From: Lepeophtheirus salmonis
Taxonomy: Eukaryota; Arthropoda; Copepoda; Siphonostomatoida; Caligidae
DNA: 64,000 bases
NCBI RefSeq assembly: GCF_016086655.4
Contig: NC_052136.2
Location: 47,794,492 to 47,858,491 of the forward strand
Direction: 5' to 3'
Under the pieces are notes generated by a model. That model had not been told where the DNA came from. It was given only the letters and a program-made list of their open reading frames with translations, and did not search any database. The position numbers were made by a program, and so were the translations under genes. This document shows, piece after piece, positions 13,092 to 24,946 of this stretch; the first letter of the stretch is position 1, and each line of letters begins with the position of its first letter.

Positions 13092-13624
13092 TTAAAAATA
13101 TTTTTTGTTCAATTCCGATTTTTTTGTTGAGGATTGGTTACAACTGTATAGCCAATACTCCAGAGAGAATCTTATATGACTAATTGTGAACAGTAATTGG
13201 TATCGAATGGTAATAGTTTGTCCCATCTCCCTTTTTCGGAAAAAATGCAATTCTTCCTTTTTTTTGTGATTTGGGTAATCGTCCAAACTTTTCCATGGAC
13301 CGTCGAATTTTTAAAAGATACGGAACGACTTCATCGTTAAAATACGAATAGACTTTACACGAAACTCCATCTGGACTACAGGCTTTATCATCCTTAAAAT
13401 ATATAGATATATTTCCCTTGAAAAGGGGAAATTACCTCTCTTTTCAGAAAGTAGCCTCTTTTTGTGCCTACAATGTTTTGGAAATGGGAATGAAAGTAGT
13501 CCAACACATTTATTGGTTTAATCATAACTTTTCCTTCATGAATATGTTTTTTTACACTGGGGGGAGAAAATCTGTCTTTCTTAAAAATTTTTCTTAAGTC
13601 TTCCGTATCTGCAAATACGTGCAT
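13092..13624 (-). pseudogene. LINE ORF2 pre-RT and first RT blocks (relic)
   Basis: From 13624 a 76-codon frame ends with INVLDYFHSHFQNIVG, which resembles the linker that precedes the RT in LINE ORF2. After a frame change, about 13390-13320 reads DDKACSPDGVSCKVYSYF, the PDG block found at the start of LINE reverse transcriptases. A further frame (13286-13092) reads FRKREMGQTITIRYQLLF, comparable to the block between PDG and motif A. Motif A and the catalytic YADD region are absent, so the RT is truncated. Confidence 0.68.
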
Positions 13625-13769
13625 GCAAAAATTGATCCATTATTGAGAACATTATCCACTTGACTGGTGTATTACATTGTTTCCTTCTTATTTTCTAAAA
13701 AGAGGTTTGGATAGTGTTAATCAAATTTATGGAGATCAACATTTAATCTCCCATTAGCAGGAACGGAGT

Positions 13770-14173
13770 TTAATCCTTTATTTGGTCATTAAACATTGCT
13801 TGAAAAAAGGAAGTAGACCTTTTATTCGACCCATAGGCATTTATTAGACTGAAACTCATCCCATTTATAGAAATTGGAATTTTAGGCCAGTCACTTTTGT
13901 AGGAGAACTCATTAACAAAGGAAATTTTTTTGATTTTCTTTGAAATAAGAGTAAAGACTCCTCTATTGGATCTATTTCCACTAAAGAAACAATGCAGTCT
14001 GTAAGGTAAGTAAATTGAATAGTTATTCGAGCAAGAAGATGAGATCTCTGATTTAATATTCTGAAGACATACGATGTCAGGATCCATTGACATGAAGTGA
14101 TTCATGACTGCATGTATATATCTTCTATCTTTCCCCCTCTTCTATTTAAAGAAATGATTCTATTGATGCCCAT
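13770..14173 (-). pseudogene. LINE ORF2 endonuclease N-terminus (relic)
   Basis: A frame starting with MGINRIISLNRRGGKIEDIY (from 14173) runs into a frame change at about 14105 and continues as MSMDPDIVCLQNIK. PDIVCLQ matches the AP-endonuclease PDIxxLQET block, but the catalytic Glu of LQET is replaced (LQNIK). Downstream, RSNRGVFTLISKKI and ISINGMSFSLINAYGSN match the GGVaiLi and vyaPn-type blocks of the same domain. The frame ends at 13770. With the Glu lost and the C-terminal half missing, no endonuclease activity is expected. Confidence 0.75.
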
Positions 14174-14351
14174 ATTCAATTTGTGCTCCTTGGAAATTTT
14201 ATTAGGAAAAAAGTCCACAATTAAGGTCTGTACTTTTTTGTTTGATAGCTTCCTTTTATAATAATGTAAAAAAAAATATCAAGATAACAGGAGTGGTCCA
14301 CCAACTATCAAAAAACATCAGACTCAGAGCTCTTTGACTGTTTCTTCTCTT

Positions 14352-15457
14352 TTACAGGGGAAAGATCTGTATCTGGCTTACTTCTTGTTCCAACAGAGGA
14401 AGCACGAGTACGACTTTCCAGAATTGTATGGACGTCCAAATGAGGTTGGTTTGTGTTTTTGGCTTTCTACTTTCTCCATCATTCGTCTTATAATTTTCTA
14501 AAAGAGAACACTCGTTTCCCTTATCCGAACAATCGCTATGTACATGTTCTACATCATCATTTGCTGGATCATTGTTTACTCCCGAAGACTTCACTTCATC
14601 TTTTTTCTTCTACAATTTGGGTCTCACTATCCTTACCCTTCAATTTGTTTTGGGATAGAAGATCTTCATCAATTCTGGAACACTTATCTTTATTCTTGTC
14701 TTCGACCAATTGAGCCTCTTTATTCTTTCAATTTGTACTTGTGATGGAAGACATTCTTGCATGGCCTTTTTCAGAGTCCTTTCATATTCAAAAGTTTTAA
14801 GTCGTTTTTCCACACAATAATGCTTCAAAGGACCAAAATTAAAGCATCTTTGACATTGAAGTTTCACTCCAGAAAACTTCAGCTTAGTTAAATTTTCTTG
14901 CACTGGTAAAATTTGAGGTATAGACAAAGGATCAGCTACAATTTCCACGATGTAGTCACTGTCAGGCAAAATCTCCCTATAACTTCTATATTTTCCCTCC
15001 ACTTTGTCATCAATGGGTTATTTTGGGGGAGGGGGGGATAGTGATATATATTTCCCCAAATTGCTTTACCCATTCAAACACATTTGCCTCATTTACTCTT
15101 TTGAAAGTATTGATAAGCGTTACCACCAAATTTTTCTTTTTATTAATACTAACATTGTCAATTCCTTTTATGTTCAAAGTGACATTTTCGATTGAACAGT
15201 CCATATTTTCATGACATTGTGTTTTTTAAGTCATCAATTCGACCCCTAACGTCTATAGGGAATCTAGTATAAAAACAAGGTTGACCAAGGCTAAATCTAG
15301 GATTAACTCCTGCAATTTCGTACTCATGAAAACCATATTTCATTGTTATATCGTAAATATCAATGTGTTTAACATTATCTCCTCTAAAGCTTAAACCTTC
15401 CGCCTTTTCTATTGTGAGCACAAAAGTCTCCCATTTAAAGTTATTAACCAGGTTCAC
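14352..15457 (-). pseudogene. LINE ORF1 (gag-like, zinc knuckle) relic
   Basis: The protein is spread over several frames. From 15457 down: a stretch starting MNLVNNFKWETFVLTIEKAE; then, from about 15204, a frame with VFEWVKQFGEI, which resembles the fold used by RRM-like nucleic-acid-binding ORF1 proteins; then from 15002 a frame leading into CQRCFNFGPLKHYC (about 14805-14850), a CX2CX4HX4C zinc knuckle in which the His is replaced by Pro. The tail is Lys/Glu-rich, and a last frame (14594-14352) is acidic and polar. ORF1 proteins of this type bind the element's RNA. At least three frame changes show that it is a pseudogene. The knuckle and the VEK-rich tail after it parallel those of the LINE at 59.3-59.8 kb. 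Confidence 0.72.
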
Positions 15458-15600
15458 ACGAACCGCTTTTATTTTCCTTCAAGACATTTGAGAAACATCT
15501 TCCATGAAAAGGGGAGATTTATCAGGAGGTTTAATGGGCGTATTTTTTTAAATGTTTCGACTATCTCTTTATAATTCAATAAATGAAGTTATATAATATG

Positions 15601-15626
15601 TACCGGGCCGTGCAGAATTATTTACC
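15601..15626 (+). repeat. Left terminal inverted repeat
   Basis: The 26 bases including the TA target site are the reverse complement of 16782-16807 with a single mismatch. The outer part reads TACCGGGCCGTGCA. Confidence 0.95.
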
Positions 15627-15729
15627 TATTTTTGTTCAGAACATATCGCGGACAATAATGACATTATAATGACTTGAGAAACAATTTATTCATACATTTT
15701 TAGAATATTAAAATAGTTTGTGATCAAAT

Positions 15730-16660
15730 TTAATCAATGTAGCCACCATTTGACTCAATGACACTGGTCAGGCGACGTCTGAAGCTGCCACAGACTTGCT
15801 GGATGTAATCGGCGTGCATGGAGGCCCAAGCCTTGTTGACAGCAGCCTTTAAGGCATTTATGTTCTTGTGCCGTTTTTTGCAGGCCTTGGTCTCCACGTG
15901 CGCCTAGATAGGGAAGTCTAGTGGGTTCAGATCTGGGCTCTGAGTGGGCCAGTAGTCCTTGGCCAAAAGTTCATGTTGTCCTTGAGCCACTGCTGAGCTT
16001 TCTCGGAAGCGTGGGCGGGTGCTCCATCTTGTTGAAAAACCCAAGGAGAGTTGCCGACTATGGATTTGATCCACGGAAGGACCTTGGACGCCAGAATCTT
16101 CACATAATCCTCCGCTGAGCCAGTGGGGAACCATACCGGCTTCATGGCCTTCCCGTTGGATCTCCAAACATTTTCAAAGCTCACAACACGTTCATTTTGC
16201 CTGTTGAAAACAGGATCGACCGTAAAAGTTTTCTCAGCTGAAAAAATGATGATGCGTCCAGATGAGCTCTTGATATCATTCAAGATTTTCTTGGCACGCT
16301 CAAGTCTGACTTCTCGCTGACGTTCAGTTAGCAGAGGACGTTCAGTACACCTCAGGGACTTTCCTCCAGCCCTTTTCAATGCCCTTGAAACAGTTGATGT
16401 CGACGTTCCCATCTTTCTGGCCATGTCGGCAATGGACCTGTTGGGAGTCCTCTTGAACACTGCCTTCACTTGCTTTGTTGAGACAGTGGGCTTCCTGCCA
16501 GCCCCAGGGGAATGCTTGAGATCACCGCCAGCCTCCAAGGCTTGGAAACGTTGTAAATTGTCTTCAACGAGGCCCCAACCTGTTCCTTAATGTTGTTATG
16601 AGGCACTCCCACTCGGAGGAGGACTGCAATTTCGATCCTCTTTGTTTCCTGATTAGACAT
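15730..16660 (-). pseudogene. DD37D-type Tc1/mariner transposase (broken)
   Basis: The start is placed at the ATG at 16660 (MSNQETKRIE), because the frame above it lies in the terminal region. The N-terminus has the helix-turn-helix region (IAVLLRVGVPHNNIKEQVG), then after a missing base near 16530 the linker GAGRKPTVS, a second HTH (DMARKMGTSTSTVSRALKRA) and the DDE/D domain. The first catalytic position reads FSAEKTF instead of FSDEK, with Ala for Asp at 16236-16238. The second Asp is in VFQQDGAPAH. A lost base near 15970 shifts the frame into SPDLNPLDFPI with the third Asp about 37 residues on. A TAG at about 15905 then interrupts the C-terminus, which is still readable to YID at 15730. 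Two frameshifts, one stop and the lost Asp make it inactive. Plus-strand frames here are shadows. Confidence 0.9.
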
Positions 16661-16781
16661 GGTCTCACGTTTGGAAGTTGTTACTCTCTCACAGGAAGAA
16701 TTTTTGTTTATTTTACAGTAAAAATTTGAAACAATCCGATTGGTTGCCACAAAACCTCTTAAAAAGTATATTTACATCATC

Positions 16782-16807
16782 GGTAAATAATTTTGCACGG
16801 CCCGGTA
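16782..16807 (-). repeat. Right terminal inverted repeat
   Basis: Pairs with 15601-15626 with one mismatch. It ends in GCACGGCCCGGTA, including the TA. Confidence 0.95.
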
Positions 16808-17479
16808 TATATTAAATTAAACACCTTTGTCCTACGGATCTCAGGAGACAATCTTCGGCTCTCAGAAACTGACCTCCAATACACTGTATCCCAAATATAA
16901 TGACGAAAAAAGCACGTTTAGGACTTAAAACACTTTTTACACACCTAAAATGCCAATATATGCTGGGACTTTACTATATCCGAATTTAATTTACACAACA
17001 CAAAAAGACGTCTGGACAAAATACATAACACACACTTTTTTTTCCGGATTGTTGCTTTTTATGTACAATCCATAGCGTTATTACTGATGTAGGATCTTTT
17101 GTATTAAATATTGTGTGAATTTTATTAGGACTACGTTTGACCTGATTATTTTTGCCAAATTGTAACTAAATCGATATAGAATGTATTCTCATCAAAGAAA
17201 GATAAACAAAATTTCTAGAAGTATGATGCTGTATAATATTAATAATCATACACTACGTTAGAAACGGATTTTCCTGTGTTTTTGAGAGAAGAAATGTTTG
17301 GTTAAATATCTGATATACTATAACATTCAACTTTTATTAAATTGTTCACTTCGGTGATACACAAAACGTTTCTAAAGCAAATTCAACATAGGCATTCTTG
17401 CATTTTTATAAAGTCCATTTTTTTACAGGTTATATATTTTTTATCAATTGTTATTTTCTTTAATTTTCATTGATATTGT
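16808..17479. other. Intergenic stretch, possibly LINE 5' remains
   Basis: The first 250 bases are less AT-rich and could be the displaced 5' region of the LINE interrupted by the adjacent element, but no motif confirms this. The rest is AT-rich filler with no gene seen. Confidence 0.4.
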
Positions 17480-17986
17480 TTTACAATATGTAAAATGGCT
17501 CGAAATCAAAATTCTGCTCTAAAAATATTATTTAAAAAAAGGTTCTAACGTCAAACCTATTATGGTTATGTTTTTAATGGTCCTTTTCATTTTCCATAGC
17601 TTAATTAACCTAAAATAAATGTAAGTTTTAGTTGGTAGGCGAAAATGTTTATGCACTAGGTATATAATGATATATATTCATGGCAGGGTGACATAGACCC
17701 CGGTCTCCTCACATAACTCAGTCACTAACCTTGATAATTCATATATAATAAGAGTAAATTAATTTTTAATAAGTCAAACGTTAGTCATTATCTTAGTTTA
17801 AAACTACTTCACTGACTTAGGTAATTCATCTTATTTACGATCATTTTTACCATTTCAAACAAGATTTTTTAATTTGCAGGGTCACAAGATTTTTTCTCAA
17901 AGTATTCAAAATCAAATAAATTAATTTCCAATTACTTTCATAGCTAATAAATAACAACGAACTTAAAAAAAAAATCAACATACGGC
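17480..17986 (+). repeat. Dispersed repeat R2, copy 1
   Basis: This stretch aligns along its length, in the same order and orientation, with 24455-24946. Shared landmarks include CTCTAAAAATATTATTT versus CCCTAAAACATTATTTT, CATAGCTTAATTAAC versus TATGGCTTAAATAAC, a GGCGAAAATG/GGGTGAAAATA core, TATATATTCATG/ATATATTCACG, and AATCAACATACG/AATCAACGTATA near the end. No reading frame is conserved. The family is unidentified and old, judging by the divergence. Confidence 0.6.
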
Positions 17987-19195
17987 CCTATATAAAAAAC
18001 ATTTTTTTTGACTAACAGACAACCACTTCATTTATAACAAAAAAAACCATGAAATTCTCAGATTGATTATCGCTGCATGTTAGTATTGTATATCCTTAAA
18101 ATTTTAATAAATCAAATTTTTTCAAAAAAAAAAAAATAATACAGTTGATAGATAATAAGTATTAAGTTTTAGAAAAGAAAAAAAAATGATGAAAGAATAA
18201 GACAAAGAATCTTTGACGATATGAAAGTTGAGCGAATAACTGTTCAACCGTCGGCGCTTGAATATTATTTCTCCTGCAAAACTCATAGTCTCTTTTAAAT
18301 AAAACCTTATGTACAGAAGAGTTTATAACTAGTTTTTATTCCTTAATTTCCCAGGCAAAGCTGTGTAGACCTACTCCAGTTTTTATTAAATAAATAAAGG
18401 TGATGTTTCTGCCCGGCAAGTTTTACTCACGTCAAACTTTTCACAAAGGGAATAATTCCATGGCCAAACTTTCCAAAATTGAGCTTTTTTAGTTCCATTA
18501 TTATATAACTGAGTCACTTATTAACCCAAAAAATTGTCATTTGCACATTTATAGATATGTAAAGAAAAATTTTAGACCAAATTTTTCAAAAGATGAGAGA
18601 AAAGCCTATGTTAAATCTTATTTGAAGTTTATGTATTGTATATAAATAGGTATGATATATGTATTTACATAAATTTGCAGGTCAATTTTTCAAAGTAAAT
18701 ATAAACATATGATGGATTACATTAGTGACATTAGAGACCGCAATAATGTTAATATTATGTGAGATGTAAAGAAACTAAAAAAATCAGTTTTTACTATCAA
18801 ATTACGGATTTTTTCGTAATAGGCTATGAAACTAAAATATGGAACAAATATATATATAAATATATTACATTGTATTTTATGACACATTTATCAATAAAAT
18901 ATTCTGATCCCATTTGTAATTGTGAATCAATTACAAATATATTATTCATAAGAATCATGAAAATCATTTTTTTTTTCAAAAATGTACGGGACCTTGTGTC
19001 TTTTTAACGGGAGGCACTCACAAAAAATCAGATAACAGTACATAATATTGGTGTTCCCTCTGCTTTTTTTACCGATAAGTTTATTTTTCCTCTTATTAGA
19101 CATGCCAAGCTACACAATGTGCCCGTTCCTTGGTTTGTAAATTAATTCTGAAGTGTACTCTGCGTTGTCAAGGTGGGATGTATGGATTAGGGAAT
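17987..19195. other. AT-rich stretch, no gene seen
   Basis: Only Lys/Ile/Phe-rich short frames (for example 18759-19007) with no motif. Nothing else recognised. Confidence 0.6.
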
Positions 19196-19204
19196 TAAAT
19201 CTAT

Positions 19205-19822
19205 CTAGTAATGAGATGTATGTATAAGATTATGTCTTCGACTTCCCAAATAGCTGATGGAAGAAAATTAAACGCTCAATTTCAAATATCCACAGGAATT
19301 TTGTTTTTCAAGACGCCATGTAAAGATTGTGATAAATTATTCAACAAAATCCGATACGGTCGGTTTGTTGGAATGACCACAATTACATATTCTTAGATTT
19401 GTGTAAACCTATGGAGGAGGGGGTGATATATAATAATAACGGTGATAATTCTATTCGACGTGTCATCAAAAAATAAAGAAGTAATCCTAAAGCCAGGTTG
19501 ATAGGGAAGGCTTTATTAATTATGTTGAGAGCTACCTAGCAAAGAATATAACTGAAAGAGAACCTGTGGTACCAGAGGATATTCGTACTATTTTAATTTT
19601 GGAGGTGGCAAGATATGGTGCGTTCGAATGAAGATCCCTAGGATGTTTGATGGTGCTCGGGACTGGGCTTGGGATATCATTCATCAACAGTATCAAGAAC
19701 TTTTTCTGAAGTTGCAGAAAATACTAAAACTTTTAGAAAGAGCAAAAAAAAAAAAAAAAGAGCTAGTTGTTAGTTTAAAAGTAAATTCGCTTTTAATATT
19801 ATTTATAATTATATTTTTGTAA
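19205..19822 (+). other. Coding-like block of unknown identity
   Basis: Three plus-strand frames follow one another with protein-like composition. The first, 19211-19396, contains PCKDCDKLFNKIRYGRF. The second, 19491-19631, is open without an ATG after an acceptor-like CTAAAGCCAG and reads GFINYVESYLAKNITERE followed by PEDIRTILILEVARYG. The third, from an ATG at 19628, reads MKIPRMFDGARDWAWDIIHQ and QYQELFLKLQKILKLLE before a 16-base A run. The second and third overlap, as a frameshifted single gene would. I do not recognise a family; a decayed mobile-element gene or a host-gene relic are both possible. Confidence 0.35.
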
Positions 19823-22800
19823 ATACATCTTCACCATATAATTTTAAGTAATTCTAATTTTTATAAATTATTTGCAGTTTAAATAAATGTTAATAAAAAA
19901 GTTTATTTATTTAGTCACACGTAAAGTAACAACAAATCCTCCTTTCCCTAATAAAACTATTTATAAAATGATACATAATTATAAATTGATTTTGAAGACC
20001 ACATCAAACCAAAAATTACTATCATAAATAAATTAAAAATTATTATAATTATGATATTTCATTGAACAACAAACTGAACAAAATATGTCTAAGAAATACT
20101 GGAGTGTCAGAAGTAAAAAAAAAAAAGTAGTATTTATTAATTTCATGATATTTTTTATAATCTCACTTTTTTTCAAAAATTTCATTTATTCAATCATAAA
20201 GTTTTTATCAAAATTGAATTCATTTTTTGTTTTAACAATGATTGTTTCATTCACTTTTTCAATTTTTGCTCCATAGTCTTACTCATAAATTTTTAAATTG
20301 TTAATTTGTGGTGTATAATATTTCTTTTGCCAAGTCAATCAATGGTGGAAAATATGGGAAAAAATATAAAATATGTTATTTTTTATTAACTTTGTTTATA
20401 AGGACACTTAAAAAAAAAAATTAAACAAATATAATTTAATGGCTTTCGTAAAATTTTTTCATTGTTTGAATATTTTTTGCTTTTTTTTATACAGATTTAA
20501 GTTAAAGTTTCTAGTTTGAAAAATATATATTATGTCATCAGAAACACATAAAATATTCAACTTTAGGAAACTGAAAAATATCATGAATATATTTGTTCGG
20601 TATCGCAATCTGAAAAAAAAACTTTTATGTCCAAAAATAAAATATTTTTGGGATTGTTCCTCGATACATGGATGTGTAAAATTTTGTTGGATAAATTATT
20701 TTAATATTAGCGTTAATTAGTCAATCCATATTATAACTTAAAAGAAAAATAACAAATAGAACCCTCTGTTTTAGAATGGGATCTTTGTAAGTATCCCATA
20801 AAAACCTAGTGTATTTATTTTTGTTCTAAAAAAGTTTTTACTCCTGATTAACAGTAATTTTCTAATTTATTTTCATATTTCCGTATGTAGCTTTTTCTTA
20901 ATTATTCCAAGCGTGAGACATGCAGACAAAAAGTATTGTGAGATATTGCTGCATAGTAATTGTTTCATCCACTCTTAATAAATTGGTTATTAGCTCTTTC
21001 GTATAAAATCTGATACTTCACAATTTTTTATTTAAATATTGTTAATCCTTTTTATTGGTATTAGCCAATTTTTGAGTAATAAAAAAACAGTAATCCACCT
21101 AAAAATATACTTATTGTTTGTCTTAAATTTTATGTTGATTTCAAATATGGAATTTCATTTCAAAACATTTAATTGTAATTACTGCATTTAAAAAAAATGT
21201 TTAGTCATTAAATGTTAATGCACATTGCATTGAGTACCTATAATAATTAATATTAGGAACATACCTATGTATTTATTATAAAAAATTAGTAATTATACTA
21301 TTTTTTTAACTCATCATGTTCTTTGGTTTTCAATTGATAATTTAATAGTTCATAAACCCGTTTCCAAATTTACGCAGGATTCAACCATGGACTTCAATAC
21401 TTTGTGTGTGAAAATGTATAAATAGTAATGTTTAGCCTGGTAGAAAGATCAATCTTGAATATTTTGTCTGAAAAACCATTCAAGCTCTATAACTTCATAC
21501 GTATCGTATTTGGCTCAAAAGTTTTGGAGTGCTCTATTTGAGTAGTTTGACAATTTTGAGATCAAAAACTTTAGGTATGTGGTTACAAGTATATAATCTA
21601 TTGATCATTAAATAGAAAAAATTTTAAGTTCTTACTTATGACTTTCCAGTGTTGCAAACTTATTGACTCATCAAAAAGTACAAATATTACTTGTTTTTTG
21701 AAAAATGACAAATCCAATATCAGAGTTGTTATATGAAGAAAATTGTCTATTTCTGTATATAAACATGAGCAACAACAGTCATTCAGTTACTTTTAAAGGA
21801 AATTGGAAAATGAAAATTTTCAATATTGACAGATTATCATTAATAAAAAAAATATTAAAATGGAGAATAATTCTTATTTTTCAAAAACAGCAAATAATGA
21901 GCATGCATTCATCTTGTAAGTTATAAAGGGTAATCATACATTTTTTCTTCCTTATGTTTATAAAGCCCATTAAAGTATTTATGTTAGGATTGGAAAACAA
22001 TATAATGGGGAGTAAAGGAGAAATCCTTACAAAAATGTTAATAATGTACATACTCTATACACGAAACATGCACTCTTTTTTTTTTCTTTCCTTGTTTAGG
22101 CCAACTAACAGCTATTATTTAATAGTAGCATAGTAACGAAACGAAAAAGGGAATTAAGTTAAAACAATTGTGCATTGAATGTCTTCATGAATTAAAATAT
22201 TTAAAGTTGGTAATTATTATTTGATAATATAAAATAAATAGATCCACCAAAAAAAATATTTTAATTCCTTGATACTCAATACAAATTTGTTATAATTTAA
22301 TTCTGTCTTTCATTTCATAGCCATTCTATTTTAAAAATTGAACTTATTTCGACTAACTACGAGGGGAGGGAAAAAATCATGTTGGATGTATGCAAGAGTG
22401 ACCCTAAGTTAAACTAGACATCTTGTTTTTCATGTTGACATATATTCCATTTTTGGACAATATTACCTCAAATCTGGATTTTTATACTAAAAGTCTCATA
22501 ATGGGATTTATGTAGGCTAGTCCAAACGTAACTGTTTACCTATTTTCATGTACAATAATTATTGTTACAAGTTTGTAGACAAAGACTCTTTGTACATAGT
22601 ACACATTACGTAAATCAACATTCAAAGTATTCAAGGGAAATATGAAAAAATAATAGATTTATGTATGTATGAGTATATATGTACAAAAATCATAATGAAT
22701 GACCCATAATCAAAATATGTATCCCTGCATTATTATCCATAACTGTAATAATTCTAAATTTTTTTCGTAAAAAAACTTTTTCCGATTTATTCTGAAGTCT

Positions 22801-22936
22801 TAAAAACCCTGGCATCATTAAAAAAATGAAGCTAGTTTTATACTTCTTGATGTAGAAAGTTACCGAGTCCTCATCAACCTTGAATTTTTTTATGAATATG
22901 AGGGTTTGCTGGTAAGGCTATATATATCTCTGTTAT
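19823..22936. other. AT-rich stretch, no gene seen
   Basis: Frames at 20085-20276, 20532-20720 and 21705-21926 are Phe/Ile/Lys-rich and lack motifs. Many A or T homopolymers. No recognised repeat. Confidence 0.6.
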
Positions 22937-23186
22937 TCATCTCAACATTCTCTTCACATACACTGCTGTGATTTCAAGTTTCAATTCCTTTTTCCATATT
23001 CCTTTTGTGGCAAGTCTTTTCATTGATGGTTTCTTCATTGTTGATATTTTCCATGAATGGACTATTTTTATTAGTTTTAAGTATAATGCACCTCGTGTAG
23101 TCTTTGTAACCTTTTGGCTGTTGATTACATTTAGTGGTTCCATGTCCATAAAAATCAATTTGAACGTTGCTTGATTGTGTTTGCAA
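22937..23186. other. Overlapping open frames, unassigned
   Basis: Two minus-strand frames (23186-22974 and 23158-22937) and one plus-strand frame (22968-23174) are all open across the same 200 bases. The minus frames read YGHGTTKCNQQPKGYKDYTR and MDMEPLNVINSQKVTKTTRG. Multiple open frames mean few stops in a locally less AT-rich patch, which can mark an old coding fragment. None matches a family I recognise. Confidence 0.25.
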
Positions 23187-24454
23187 ATTCTATATGAAAG
23201 GTCCTACTTTTTTTATAAACGAATGTGAGAAGGTTTTTAGTGTTCCAAGGAATTCAAACAAAACTACTCATGATTAATACACCAAAACTGACATACGTTT
23301 AAACATAGGTGTCTCAATATATAAAATAACATATAATTGATTAACAGATTACTTCGTTGAATAATGATTTACAGTTATGTTTTTAAATGTTGAAAAATGA
23401 TGATATTCAGTAGCTTGCCAAATATTCAAAACTCAATTTTGATTAATCCTTATAAATTATGAAATATAGTTTGATATCTTGGATATAAACAAATCGTCTA
23501 AAATTTGGTATTAAAACAAGTGTCATAACCAAAATTGGGATATTAATGTCGATTGGGTACATAAGGGTAAAAAAAAAGATGTATTTTTCGAATCAAACAA
23601 AATAATGTTAGAAAAAAAAATTATTTACACTATGCAGCAATTTCAGTATTTGGAACATCTGACGGCTAAAAGGTATAATTTCGATTCAAATCCATATTTT
23701 AGCGTGAAACAGCAATATAGATAGAAATTAAAAGTGATTACAATTAATTAAAAACATTCAAGTATTCAAAATATAATCGTTTTATTAAGTTATCTTACAT
23801 ACAGTTCATACAAAACGTCTTTAATCATACAAAAATCAAGTGAAATGAAGGATCATAGACACAAAGAGGCTATTTTTTTGTATGTTTTATCAATTGATTT
23901 TTTCAGTTTAACTTCTAATTTTCATATGGAATATTCAATAAATATGCAATAAAGAAGGTTGCCTGAAAGGGTCTGGAATTAAATATAAATAATTCTATTC
24001 GTTGCTTTAACATGGTAATTAAATATATGGGATATGAAATAAACTTCAATTGGGGATAATCTTCTTATCTCTTAAATAGTAATTACTTTTTACAATTAGA
24101 CAAATAATTGACTGATAAATTTCACAGTGAAACATTATTAAACATAACTTTACATTACTTATTTATTGAATAATTTATAAGAAAATTAAAAGTTAATCTG
24201 AAAGAAAAATAATATAACAAAAAATTTTATTTTTGGGAAAATATCTAAAGTTTTATTTAAATCTTATTTTTTATTTTTATATATAATATAAAGCTATTAA
24301 AAAATATTAACTTCAAATTAACTTTATTTTTATACAATTCGACACATTTTGTCGGAACTGTATGCAAGATAACATAATAAATATTTAACATTTCGAATAC
24401 TGGAATGTTTTATCAATTGACGTTACGTTTAATATATTTATATGGTAATTTCAT
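23187..24454. other. AT-rich stretch, no gene seen
   Basis: No open frame of note, no repeat recognised. Confidence 0.6.
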
Positions 24455-24946
24455 TTCTAAATGTGACTGTAAATCGAAAATCTGCCCTAAAACATTATTT
24501 TAAAAAGCTTTAAAGTACAAAACTTTTGTATTTAAGATTTTAAAGGTCCATTTCCGGTTCTATGGCTTAAATAACATTCAATAAATGATAGTTTCATCCA
24601 GCGGGTGAAAATACTGTTGCATAATGTAATTATATATATTCACGAAAGGGGCCAAAGACTCCTTACTCATCTATAATTACATCAAATACCTTGATAATTG
24701 CTATTGAATAAGGATATTTTTTTTTATAAAGCCAAATTATTATCATTTTTTCTATAACAATTTATATATAGACTTGGAAAATACATTTTACTTACATTAT
24801 TTTTACAAATTTAAAGCAAATCACTTAATTTGTAGGCTTACACAATTTTTCTGTAATGTATTCAATATCAAAAAATAAATAATTGGCCAAAAATTTAACT
24901 GAATATTTACACACCAACAAATTTTATAAAATCAACGTATATGCGT
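24455..24946 (+). repeat. Dispersed repeat R2, copy 2
   Basis: Diverged partner of 17480-17986, colinear and in direct orientation (see landmarks there). A shorter third match to its middle is at 33961-34055. No open frame is conserved between copies. Confidence 0.6.

Larger units (their letters stand above)
13090..15460 (-). mobile_element. Decayed LINE, copy A (ORF1 plus start of ORF2)
   Basis: Minus-strand LINE with ORF1 (about 15457-14352), a short spacer, ORF2 endonuclease N-terminus (14173-13770), then pre-RT and the first RT segments (13624-13092). The RT core beyond about 13090 is not found, so the copy is truncated on its 3' side, which is unusual because LINE copies are normally truncated at the 5' end. 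The part of the endonuclease carrying the GDFN and SDH blocks is missing between about 13770 and 13624, consistent with an internal deletion. A Tc1/mariner element lies about 140 bases upstream of ORF1 and may have landed in the 5' region of this LINE. Confidence 0.8.
15601..16807 (-). mobile_element. Tc1/mariner (DD37D-like) element, near full length
   Basis: The element is bounded by TA and by inverted repeats of 26 bases (TA included) at 15601-15626 and 16782-16807 that differ at one position, beginning TACCGGGCCGTGCA. Total length 1207 bases is normal for an autonomous Tc1/mariner element. It contains one transposase gene on the minus strand, broken by two frameshifts and an in-frame stop. 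The near-identical ends suggest a relatively young insertion. It sits just upstream of the LINE ORF1 relic at 14.35-15.46 kb. Confidence 0.93.

Noticed and set aside
14453..14744. Plus-strand frames rich in Phe/Leu/His
   Set aside because: Shadows of the minus-strand LINE ORF1 region.
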